From the NCBI GenBank assembly GCA_913041775.1, contig CAJWJW010000064.1:1-7293 (forward strand): a DNA stretch of 7,293 bases, in the 5' to 3' direction. Position numbers and translations under genes: made by a program. The notes beneath the pieces were generated by a model that saw only the letters and a program-made list of their open reading frames with translations, made no database searches and had not been told where the DNA came from. Source of the stretch: an uncultured Flavobacteriales bacterium. GTDB lineage: Bacteria; Bacteroidota; Bacteroidia; Flavobacteriales; UBA7430. Positions 1 through 6,157 of the stretch are shown one piece after another; position 1 is the first letter of the stretch, and every line of letters starts with the position of its first letter.

Positions 1-640
1 CTAACCATTCTGCAGAGGTACATTTGTCATTGCAAATTTTAGCTCTTAATTCCTCGTCAAAAATTTCTGCTCCTCCACCAGGAAGAGAGTCTTGTCCGTG
101 GTCTTTTAATATGGTTAAGCCTTCTTCGTAAGAAACCTTTGCTTTTCTACACATATACTCTAACTCCACAGCAGTAAATGCTTTTACATGTAGCTCAGGT
201 CTATGTTCTTTAATTCTCTTTATGAGTTCTGCAAAGTACATTAAACCCATTTTCGGATGTACTCCACCAACAATATGAACTTCGGTTACCGGTTTTCCAT
301 CGTATTCTTTCACCTTATTAAAGATGTCGTCTGCACTAAGTTCCCACCCTTCATCACGTTGTTTTAATAGGCGAGAGTAAGCGCAAAACTTACAGTCGAA
401 CACACATATATTAGTAGGTTCTACATGAAAATTACGGTTAAAGTATGTATAGTCTCCATGTCGTTCTGTACGAACATGATTGGCTAAACTACCTAGGAAA
501 CCCAGTTCTCCGTGCTCAAAAAGGTAAATCCCTTCTTCTACAGAAATTCGTTCTTTAGCGAGTACTTTCTCTGCTATAGTTTTTAAACCACGGTCGAGCT
601 TGCTATTTAAATATAGAGCCGTATTTTCTTGTGCTTTCAT
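1..640 (-). CDS. mqnE: Aminofutalosine synthase MqnE (radical SAM), N-terminal part, cut by window edge
   Basis: The reverse strand is open from an ATG at 640-638 to the window edge, giving 213 residues; the family is about 380-390 long, so the C-terminal part is missing. The radical-SAM cluster motif CxxxCxxC is seen as C79, C83 and C86 in ICVFDCKFCAYSR. The segments HIVGGVHP, VKAFTAVE and SLPGGGAEI are typical of the MqnE/MqnC/CofH group. KAFTAVE and the N-terminal pattern fit MqnE better than MqnC. Family knowledge: MqnE joins the enolpyruvyl carbon skeleton to SAM-derived adenosine, making aminofutalosine in the futalosine route to menaquinone, in the cytoplasm. A leftward -7 element lies about 20 bases upstream of the start, and the gene diverges from the peroxidase unit. 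The other mqn genes are not in the window. The family call is secure; MqnE over MqnC is likely. Confidence 0.87.
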   Translation of the reverse strand, partial: MKAQENTALYLNSKLDRGLKTIAEKVLAKERISVEEGIYLFEHGELGFLGSLANHVRTERHGDYTYFNRNFHVEPTNICVFDCKFCAYSRLLKQRDEGWELSADDIFNKVKEYDGKPVTEVHIVGGVHPKMGLMYFAELIKRIKEHRPELHVKAFTAVELEYMCRKAKVSYEEGLTILKDHGQDSLPGGGAEIFDEELRAKICNDKCTSAEWL

Positions 641-658
641 AAATCAAATTAAGAAGTT

Positions 659-666
659 CAAATATA
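659..666 (-). promoter_or_regulatory. Bacteroidota -7 promoter element for mqnE
   Basis: Read on the reverse strand this is TATATTTG, an exact match to the Bacteroidota -7 consensus TAnnTTTG. It ends 18 bases before the mqnE ATG, so the leader would be about 12-14 nt. No clean TTTG -33 element is present at the usual 17-23 base spacing (only GTTC around 684-688), so the call rests on the -7 match and its position. Confidence 0.5.
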
Positions 667-758
667 ATTCAATTTTGAATAGTGAACTCTTCTCTATAGC
701 TCTAAATATAATTTTTATTGGTATGACAATTGTTACTCGTAGTTCTAGATATAATTTC

Positions 759-766
759 TATTTTTG
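759..766 (+). promoter_or_regulatory. Possible -7 promoter element for the peroxidase unit
   Basis: TATTTTTG matches TAnnTTTG exactly but ends only 4 bases before the ATG at 771, so transcription would begin at or next to the start codon and the message would be leaderless or nearly so. The nearest upstream TTG (730-732) is 26 bases away, longer than the usual spacing. An alternative, TTG at 730-732 followed 17 bases later by TATAATTT at 750-757, fits the spacing but not the consensus. Confidence 0.3.
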
Positions 767-770
767 AATT

Positions 771-1850
771 ATGATAAAAGTTATTTATTTTATTCTGTTT
801 CTTGGTTTTTCTCTTGGTTTTCAATCTTGTTGTAAAACTGACTGTGACGACCTTAAGAATACTGATAAGGAACCGACTCCATATAATTTAGTAATTCCGA
901 GTCCTTTGCCTCCAATGGATATTCCTGCAGACAATCCTCTAACTGAGGAAGGAGTTGAATTGGGCAGAATGTTGTTTTACGAAAAATTATTAAGTGGCGA
1001 TGAGTCTCAGTCGTGTTCTTCTTGTCATACTCAATCAGCTGGATTTACAGATGCCGCCCGTTTTAGTACTGGTATAGATGGATTACAAGGGGATAGAAAT
1101 GCGATGGTTGCCTTTAATTTAGGTTGGAGCCCAACTCTTTTTTGGGATGGTAGATCTAATAGTCTAGAAAATCAAGCATTTCTACCAGTAGTAAACCCAA
1201 TAGAAATGCACGAGAATTGGGAAGATGCTGCAGAGAAGTTGAATTCACATTCAGATTATCCTGCTTTATTTAAAAAAGCATTCGATATAGACGAAATCGA
1301 TTCTACACACGTTGTAATGGCTATTGCACAATTTGAAAGAACTTTGGTTTCTGGTAATTCTAAATGGGATAAATTCTATAGAGGTGAAACAATTCTTACA
1401 GAAGAAGAATTAAGAGGTTGGGATTTGTTTAATATAGACGGTCCTTATGTTGGTGCAGATTGCTTTCATTGTCATACTGCCCCTCATTTTACAGATTTTA
1501 GTTTTCATAATAATGGCTTAAACGCCGATGCTTCTTTTACAGATGTAGGCCTATACGCGGTAACGCAAAACGAGTTTGATATGGCGAAATTTAAAACGCC
1601 TACACTTCGTAATATTGCTGTTTCGGGACCTTATATGCACGATGGTAGATTTGAAACCTTAGAAGAAGTAATTGAGCATTATAATTCAGGAGGTCATTTT
1701 TCTGCAACAGTAGATCCTCTAATGAAAAATATAGGAGAGGGCTTATTACTTTCCCAACAAGATAAACAAGCATTGTTGGCATTTTTACGTACATTAACCG
1801 ATGAAGAATTTTTAAATAATCCAAAATTCTCAAATCCTTTTGAAAGATAG
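771..1850 (+). CDS. Di-heme cytochrome c peroxidase / MauG-family lipoprotein
   Basis: The 359-residue product begins with a hydrophobic signal and a relaxed lipobox (FQSC, acceptor C20), so it should be exported and lipid-anchored. Two c-type heme sites are seen: CSSCH (C82, C85, H86) and CFHCH (C231, C234, H235). Family hallmarks are FWDGR at 124-128, NPIEMH at 142-147, KTPTLRN at 275-281 and YMHDGRF at 288-294. The length and two-heme layout fit the bacterial di-heme peroxidase/MauG family. Classical members reduce hydrogen peroxide to water with electrons from small cytochromes; MauG-like members oxidise other substrates. Where classical CcpA has the Met ligand of the high-potential heme, this protein seems to have Y304 (EHYNSGG), which points to a MauG-like form; this is my alignment by eye. 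A lipoprotein gene follows after 6 bases, probably in one transcript. The ATG start is the one that gives a proper signal peptide. Confidence 0.88.
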   Translation: MIKVIYFILFLGFSLGFQSCCKTDCDDLKNTDKEPTPYNLVIPSPLPPMDIPADNPLTEEGVELGRMLFYEKLLSGDESQSCSSCHTQSAGFTDAARFSTGIDGLQGDRNAMVAFNLGWSPTLFWDGRSNSLENQAFLPVVNPIEMHENWEDAAEKLNSHSDYPALFKKAFDIDEIDSTHVVMAIAQFERTLVSGNSKWDKFYRGETILTEEELRGWDLFNIDGPYVGADCFHCHTAPHFTDFSFHNNGLNADASFTDVGLYAVTQNEFDMAKFKTPTLRNIAVSGPYMHDGRFETLEEVIEHYNSGGHFSATVDPLMKNIGEGLLLSQQDKQALLAFLRTLTDEEFLNNPKFSNPFER

Positions 1851-1856
1851 AAACAT

Positions 1857-2417
1857 ATGAAAAAGTACATTTTAGCACTGAGTTTTTTACCTTTATTAGT
1901 AGCCTGTAGTGGTTCTAAAAAGGCTGCAAATCAACCAATTCCTGCAACTGAAGTTGAGATATTGATTCCTTGTTCAGGTCCTGACTTCTTTACAAATAAT
2001 AAATATTTTAGAGCCAATAGCATTGGTGAAAGTTTAGATCAAGTTGTTTCTAAAAAGAAAGCTTTAAGTAATGCTAGAGCTGATTTAGCTGCTTCGGTAA
2101 AAGTTTTAATCGAATCTGTAGTAGATAACTACGTAAAATCTTCAGAGCTTAATAATGTTGAGCAAGTAGAAGAACGTTTCGAAGGACTCAATAGAGAAAT
2201 TATAAAGGAGCAGTTAGTAGGTGTTAAAACTATTTGTGAGAAACTTACAAAAACATCAACTGGGAAATTTAAAACCTATATCGCTATTGAGTTATCAGCT
2301 CAAAAATTGGTTGAAAAATTTCACGATCGAATGATGAAGGACGATTTGATTAAAATTGATTACGACTACGAGAAGTTTAAAAAGACTTTTGAAGAAGAGA
2401 TGAATTCTTTGAATTAG
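1857..2417 (+). CDS. LPP20-like lipoprotein
   Basis: The 186-residue product has a clear lipoprotein signal: MKK, a hydrophobic stretch and the lipobox LVAC with acceptor C17. After a linker rich in Lys, Ala and Pro, the region from about residue 48 to 155 resembles the LPP20 family: FRANSIGES, then an Ala-rich helix with KKKALSNARADLAAS, then a strand near YIAIELS (141-147). The C-terminal tail is charged and probably helical. LPP20 proteins are envelope lipoproteins best known from Helicobacter; their molecular role is not settled, so no function is assigned. The gene starts 6 bases after the peroxidase stop and is followed by a strong terminator, so the two are probably one transcription unit. 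No good ribosome binding site is visible. The lipoprotein call is firm; the LPP20 assignment is moderate. Confidence 0.75.
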   Translation: MKKYILALSFLPLLVACSGSKKAANQPIPATEVEILIPCSGPDFFTNNKYFRANSIGESLDQVVSKKKALSNARADLAASVKVLIESVVDNYVKSSELNNVEQVEERFEGLNREIIKEQLVGVKTICEKLTKTSTGKFKTYIAIELSAQKLVEKFHDRMMKDDLIKIDYDYEKFKKTFEEEMNSLN

Positions 2418-2441
2418 CGATTTCCTCTTCATATAAAAGCT

Positions 2442-2482
2442 AAACAGCCCATTTTTAATTTTGAATTTGGGCTGTTTTTTTT
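2442..2482 (+). terminator. Intrinsic terminator after the LPP20-like gene
   Basis: A 10-bp stem (2442-2451 with 2468-2477) contains the GC-rich core CAGCCC/GGGCTG. It runs into eight T residues at 2475-2482. It starts 25 bases after the stop codon at 2417 and closes the peroxidase-lipoprotein unit before the next promoter. Confidence 0.9.
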
Positions 2483-2518
2483 ACATTGTACTTTTCAATT
2501 TATAGGTTTACAATATGC

Positions 2519-2526
2519 TATATTTG
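2519..2526 (+). promoter_or_regulatory. Bacteroidota -7 promoter element for the FAD oxidoreductase
   Basis: TATATTTG followed by C is an exact TAnnTTTG match, 18 bases before the ATG at 2545, which would give a leader of about a dozen bases. The -33 region is only TTTTC (2492-2496, 22 bases upstream), a weak match. Its place just after a strong terminator supports a separate promoter here. Confidence 0.55.
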
Positions 2527-2544
2527 CCCAGTTTTTAAGAAATT

Positions 2545-3750
2545 ATGAAAGTAGCAATTATAGGAGGTGGTGCAGCAGGTTTTTTTGCAGCATTTTCGGT
2601 TAAAGAACATCATCCATCTGCAGTAGTAACAATTTTTGAGAAATCAGATAAGCTACTTTCTAAGGTTAAAATTTCTGGTGGGGGTAGATGTAATGTTACC
2701 AATGCATGCTTTAAACCTTCACTACTGTCTAAGTTTTATCCTCGTGGAGAAAAACAGCTCAAAAAGGCTTTCTCCGTTTTCCAACCTAAAGATACAGTTG
2801 CTTGGTTTGCCAAACGTGGTGTTTTTTTAAAAGCAGAACCAGACAACCGAATGTTTCCTGACACTAATGATTCTCAAACTATTATAGATTGTTTTCTAAA
2901 AGAGGCTCACACAAAGAATATAAAGATTGTAAAAAACAGTGCGGTTAGTTCTTTTGCCGATAATGATAAAGGTATTTCTCTAAGTTTTAAGGCTGGTACA
3001 CAACAGTTTGATAAAGTTGTATTGGCTACCGGTGGAAGTCCTAAGATGCGAGGTTTTGAATGGTTGCAAAATCCAGGACATACCATTGTAGAGCCACTTC
3101 CATCTTTATTTACATTTAACATGCCTAAAGAGCCTATTCGAGCTCTTATGGGATTGGTAGTCGAAAATGCTACGGTTCGTATTCAAGCGACTAAATTACA
3201 ATACTCAGGACCCGTTTTAATTACACATTGGGGAATGAGTGGTCCTGCAATTTTAAAGCTGTCTGCATGGGGAGCACGTTTATTATTCAAGAAAAGTTAT
3301 CAGTTTAATATTCAGGTAAATTGGCTTTCAATAAAAAATGAAGAAGAAGTAACTCTTTTTATAGACGAGAAATTACCTAGCATAAGAAAGAAGAAAATGG
3401 CGAATGCCAATCCTTTTGAAATCCCTAATAGAATGTGGATGCATTTATTAGAAAAGGTGCAAATTAATGCCGATTTACCATGGTATGAACTCTCGAAGAA
3501 AAACAAAAACAAGCTTATTAATGTTTTACTAAACGATGTATATGATGTTTGTGGTAAAACTACCTTTAAAGAAGAGTTTGTTACTAGTGGAGGGGTAAGT
3601 TTAGAGGATGTTAATTTTAATACTATGCAAAGTAAACTGTGTAAGAATTTATATTTCGCAGGTGAAGTATTAAATATAGATGGTATTACTGGTGGGTTTA
3701 ATTTTCAAGCTGCTTGGACTACAGGTTATATTGCAGGAAAGTTAAATTAA
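2545..3750 (+). CDS. BaiN/YhiN-type (HI0933-like) FAD-dependent oxidoreductase
   Basis: The 401-residue product is a full-length flavoprotein of the HI0933/YhiN/BaiN family. The N-terminal Rossmann motif GGGAAG (G7-G12) is followed by an acidic residue at the end of the second strand (E32 in IFEKSD), which normally binds the FAD ribose. The family signature KISGGGRCNVTN is at 42-53. ATGGSP (about 161-166) and the C-terminal FAD motif AGEVLNIDGITGGFNFQAAW (372-391) complete the fold. No signal peptide is present, so it should be cytoplasmic. One relative, BaiN, was linked to bile-acid dehydroxylation, but the substrate of most members, including this one, is unknown; NAD(P)H as electron donor is inferred from the family. 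It has its own promoter element and is transcribed alone, converging on the exported-protein gene after 67 bases. Confidence 0.9.
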   Translation: MKVAIIGGGAAGFFAAFSVKEHHPSAVVTIFEKSDKLLSKVKISGGGRCNVTNACFKPSLLSKFYPRGEKQLKKAFSVFQPKDTVAWFAKRGVFLKAEPDNRMFPDTNDSQTIIDCFLKEAHTKNIKIVKNSAVSSFADNDKGISLSFKAGTQQFDKVVLATGGSPKMRGFEWLQNPGHTIVEPLPSLFTFNMPKEPIRALMGLVVENATVRIQATKLQYSGPVLITHWGMSGPAILKLSAWGARLLFKKSYQFNIQVNWLSIKNEEEVTLFIDEKLPSIRKKKMANANPFEIPNRMWMHLLEKVQINADLPWYELSKKNKNKLINVLLNDVYDVCGKTTFKEEFVTSGGVSLEDVNFNTMQSKLCKNLYFAGEVLNIDGITGGFNFQAAWTTGYIAGKLN

Positions 3751-3817
3751 GCTTGTCCGTTAAATTTCTGAATTATAATTGTCAATTTTTGTAGGTTAAA
3801 AAGACAAATTAAATCTA

Positions 3818-4702
3818 TTATTCCTGTAAGCCTCTTTGAATTTTCTTAGCCTGACGTCCATCTTGAGATTTAGAGTTGAAAATTGCAATGGATTCTACTA
3901 AACGCCATTTGCCATTTTTAAATGTCAATCCATCGTAGCTTAAGCTAGGTACATAAAATTCATACATACCTCGTATACCACCTTCTAAAGGTTCTAAGTG
4001 GTCGAATACAATATATTCTTCCTCTTCGTTGTAGGACATGTTCGTACTCACTTTTTTAGAATATTCCAAAATCATTCTAGTGCGGGTACCGTCATTCATC
4101 TTTAATATAGGTGCACCAAATATTGGTTCTTCTTTTTCATCAAAAGTTAAAATTTCTACAACTCTTTTTGTGGTAGTACTATTATTTCCATCCCAGCCTA
4201 TTAGAGTGTAAAAGTTTTTCTTATCAAATTTCGTGTGTACTATATCAGAGTACAGTGCACCAAACCAGTCGCCTTGTGTAAATATTTTAGTTTGCTCATC
4301 TTCTACAAAAGCAGAAATATCTTTGAGTTTAAAGTAATACTGTTCCTTTTTTCGTTTTGTATAAAACTGCAGGTAGGCGTAATACTCAAAGGTATTGTTA
4401 GTTTTAGGAACAACCCAATTATAGAGTTTGAACTTGTTATCTGGAGAATGAATGATGCTAAGTTTGTCTACATTTTCGAAAGTGTAGTGGAAGCTACCTC
4501 TCATGAGTAATAGTTCTTCTATATCTTCAATAAGAAGTTTATTCGCTTCTTCTTTTAAGGAATCATTACTTGCTGTTAAAATTTTATTTGCCAGCGTTTG
4601 TAGTCTAGATTCAAAAAAGATGAAATCACTATTGTCCTGTGCAAATAAATTACAGGACATAATCACAAGTATAAAAGCTATATATAAACTATTCGTTCTC
4701 AC
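3818..4702 (-). CDS. Exported protein of unknown function (GTG start)
   Basis: I do not recognise a named family. The 294-residue product begins with a signal peptide: Arg2, a hydrophobic stretch at 6-16, and LFAQ at 19-22, a common signal peptidase I site in Bacteroidota (cleavage before Q22). IMSC (14-17) could instead be read as a weak lipobox. The mature part starts with a charged helical segment (about 30-68) and continues as a probably beta-rich domain with aromatic patches such as EYYAYLQFY, YTLIGWDGN (165-173) and a C-terminal YVPSLSYDGLTFKNGKWRL (250-268). No catalytic motif is evident. The start is GTG at 4702-4700, inside the last codons of the ferredoxin gene; it is the only start I see that keeps the whole signal peptide. 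The 14-base overlap suggests co-transcription and translational coupling with the ferredoxin. Confidence 0.72.
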   Translation of the reverse strand: MRTNSLYIAFILVIMSCNLFAQDNSDFIFFESRLQTLANKILTASNDSLKEEANKLLIEDIEELLLMRGSFHYTFENVDKLSIIHSPDNKFKLYNWVVPKTNNTFEYYAYLQFYTKRKKEQYYFKLKDISAFVEDEQTKIFTQGDWFGALYSDIVHTKFDKKNFYTLIGWDGNNSTTTKRVVEILTFDEKEEPIFGAPILKMNDGTRTRMILEYSKKVSTNMSYNEEEEYIVFDHLEPLEGGIRGMYEFYVPSLSYDGLTFKNGKWRLVESIAIFNSKSQDGRQAKKIQRGLQE

Positions 4703-5045
4703 TGTGTAAAAAGGCTTTTTTAGAAAGTAATTCTTCTTCAGTTTCTACATTATCTTCATCAGGAACACAACATTCTACTGGACAAACAGCAGCACATTGA
4801 GGCTCTTCATGGAATCCTTTACATTCGGTGCATTTATCTGTGGCAATATAATAGAAGTCGTACGAAACAGGCTCTAACTCTTCATCAGCTTCGGCAGAAA
4901 TACCAGTTTTAGAATGTATTTTCCCGCTCAATTCTGTTCCTTCAGCAAAAGACCATTCTAGTCCGCCTTCGTAAATAGCTGTGTTTGGACATTCTGCCTC
5001 ACATGCTCCACAATTTATACATTCGTCGGTGATCTTAATCGCCAT
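4689..5045 (-). CDS. 2[4Fe-4S] dicluster ferredoxin
   Basis: The 118-residue product has two cysteine motifs: CINCGACEAECP (C9, C12, C15, C19) and a longer second one, C72-x2-C75-x8-C84-x3-C88-P. By family rules C9, C12, C15 and C88 hold one cluster and C72, C75, C84 and C19 the other. The 8-residue spacing in the second motif is that of Allochromatium-type ferredoxins, whose clusters have unusually low potentials. About 50 residues, partly acidic, separate the motifs, which is longer than in minimal clostridial ferredoxins, and there is an acidic C-terminal tail. Two further cysteines, C92 and C93, follow the second motif. The protein should be a cytoplasmic electron carrier; its partner is unknown. 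It is first in a leftward pair with the exported protein and diverges from the acyl-CoA reductase. Confidence 0.9.
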   Translation of the reverse strand: MAIKITDECINCGACEAECPNTAIYEGGLEWSFAEGTELSGKIHSKTGISAEADEELEPVSYDFYYIATDKCTECKGFHEEPQCAAVCPVECCVPDEDNVETEEELLSKKAFLHSENE

Positions 5046-5069
5046 GATGTTTTATGCTTTAAAGATTTG

Positions 5070-5077
5070 TATTTTTG
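5070..5077 (+). promoter_or_regulatory. Rightward -7 promoter element for the acyl-CoA reductase
   Basis: TATTTTTG followed by C is an exact TAnnTTTG match, 27 bases before the ATG at 5105. A start site a few bases downstream gives a leader of about 20 bases. No clear -33 element is seen around 5047-5052. The element covers a TTG codon (5075-5077) in frame with the reductase gene, which argues that this TTG is not the translation start. Confidence 0.5.
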
Positions 5078-5082
5078 CAGTA

Positions 5083-5090
5083 CAAATATA
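5083..5090 (-). promoter_or_regulatory. Leftward -7 promoter element for the ferredoxin unit
   Basis: On the reverse strand this is TATATTTG, an exact TAnnTTTG match, 37 bases before the ferredoxin ATG. A reverse-strand TTTG at 5114-5117 lies 23 bases upstream, at the long end of accepted spacing for a -33 element. It faces the rightward -7 element across only five bases. Confidence 0.5.
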
Positions 5091-5104
5091 GAAAAACATT
5101 GTTG

Positions 5105-6157
5105 ATGAGACGTCAAATTACTATTGAAGCATTTAGCATACTTGGAGATTTCTTGAGTCAGTTCAACTCTGAATCTTCTGAGAAAAATGACAGCCCTTTA
5201 AATGAGGGTTTTTACGACTCTTTTACATCTGCTATATATGCAGCTAAAATTCACAATGGCTGGTTTGAAGAAGCTCAAGTTCGACGTGCTGTAAGTTCTT
5301 TGTCTAGCTGGCTTACAAATGATTTATTGACAAATTGGGCAAATAACTACCCTGAAGTTAAGTCAGTAAAGACCGTAGGCTTAATTATGGCTGGAAATAT
5401 ACCTCTAGTAGGATTTCACGATTTTGTTTGTGTATTAGTCTCCGGAAATCGCGCACTTGTTAAATTGTCTTCGGATGATAAAATATTGATGACTGTAATT
5501 TCCAAAATGCTAATCCATTTGAATGCTGACTTTTCGGAACGTATAGAATTTACTGACGGTCGTATGCAAGATTTTAATGCTATTATAGCGACAGGTTCTG
5601 ATAATACTGCTCGTTATTTTGAGCATTATTTTGGTAAGTACCCTCATATAATTAGAAAAAACAGAAACTCGATTGCTGTTTTAAATGGTTCAGAAACGGC
5701 AGAAGATCTAAATGCTTTAGGAGATGATATTTTCGCCTATTATGGTTTGGGTTGTAGGAATGTGTCTAAAATATATGTTCCTAAAGGCTATAGTTTCGAT
5801 TTGTTATTTGAGTCTCTGTATTCTTATAAAGACATTGTAAACAATAACAAGTATGCGAATAATGTAGATTACTACAGAGCATTATTTTTAATGGGCGGAA
5901 ATGAAATATTAGAAAACGGATTCTTACTTATTAGAGAAGATAAGCTTCTTGCATCTCCAATTTCTATGTTACACTACGAATACTACAACGATTTGGAATT
6001 TTTAAAACGTGAGTTAATTGAAAAAGAGTCAGAGATTCAATGTATCGTAACAAAAGAAAATATTCGTGAATCTTTTAATTTAGGAGAAGCACAGTGTCCG
6101 AGCCTTAGCGATTATGCAGATGGCGTAGACACCATGAAATTCTTAGCGAGCTTATAG
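5105..6157 (+). CDS. LuxC-like acyl-CoA reductase
   Basis: From the ATG at 5105 the product has 350 residues. It matches the LuxC-type acyl-CoA reductase family (aldehyde-dehydrogenase fold) as found in Bacteroidota. AGNIP (96-100) and the following GFHDFVCVLVSGN are hallmark segments. TGSDNTARYFEHYF starts at 163 and resembles the nucleotide-binding part. GLGCRNVSK carries the expected catalytic cysteine, C217. Family knowledge: such enzymes reduce acyl-CoA or acyl-ACP to an aldehyde with NADPH through a cysteine thioester. The physiological acyl group here is unknown; no luxAB, luxD or luxE gene is nearby. A TTG ten codons upstream is also in frame, but it lies inside the promoter -7 element, so ATG is preferred. 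It diverges from the ferredoxin gene, a neighbour that may matter, and its stop overlaps the convergent phosphorylase gene. Confidence 0.86.
   Translation: MRRQITIEAFSILGDFLSQFNSESSEKNDSPLNEGFYDSFTSAIYAAKIHNGWFEEAQVRRAVSSLSSWLTNDLLTNWANNYPEVKSVKTVGLIMAGNIPLVGFHDFVCVLVSGNRALVKLSSDDKILMTVISKMLIHLNADFSERIEFTDGRMQDFNAIIATGSDNTARYFEHYFGKYPHIIRKNRNSIAVLNGSETAEDLNALGDDIFAYYGLGCRNVSKIYVPKGYSFDLLFESLYSYKDIVNNNKYANNVDYYRALFLMGGNEILENGFLLIREDKLLASPISMLHYEYYNDLEFLKRELIEKESEIQCIVTKENIRESFNLGEAQCPSLSDYADGVDTMKFLASL

Noticed and set aside
1600..1878. Antisense open frame opposite the end of the peroxidase gene
   Set aside because: It lies opposite strongly conserved heme-domain coding sequence, has no recognisable protein features and is best seen as a shadow frame.
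2636..3512. Short frames on both strands within the FAD oxidoreductase gene
   Set aside because: They sit inside a full-length, conserved flavoprotein gene and have no independent support.
3777..3810. Weak inverted repeat (TTGTC / GACAA) between the convergent oxidoreductase and exported-protein genes
   Set aside because: The stem is only five base pairs with a 19-base loop and no clean T run follows on either strand, so it does not qualify as a terminator.
4235..4709. Two rightward open frames opposite the exported-protein gene
   Set aside because: They are antisense to a gene with a convincing signal peptide and show no domain, promoter or ribosome binding evidence.
5075..5104. In-frame TTG start ten codons upstream of the acyl-CoA reductase ATG
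   Set aside because: The TTG is the last part of an exact -7 promoter element, so it would not be transcribed; the ATG at 5105 gives an N-terminus of the usual type for the family.
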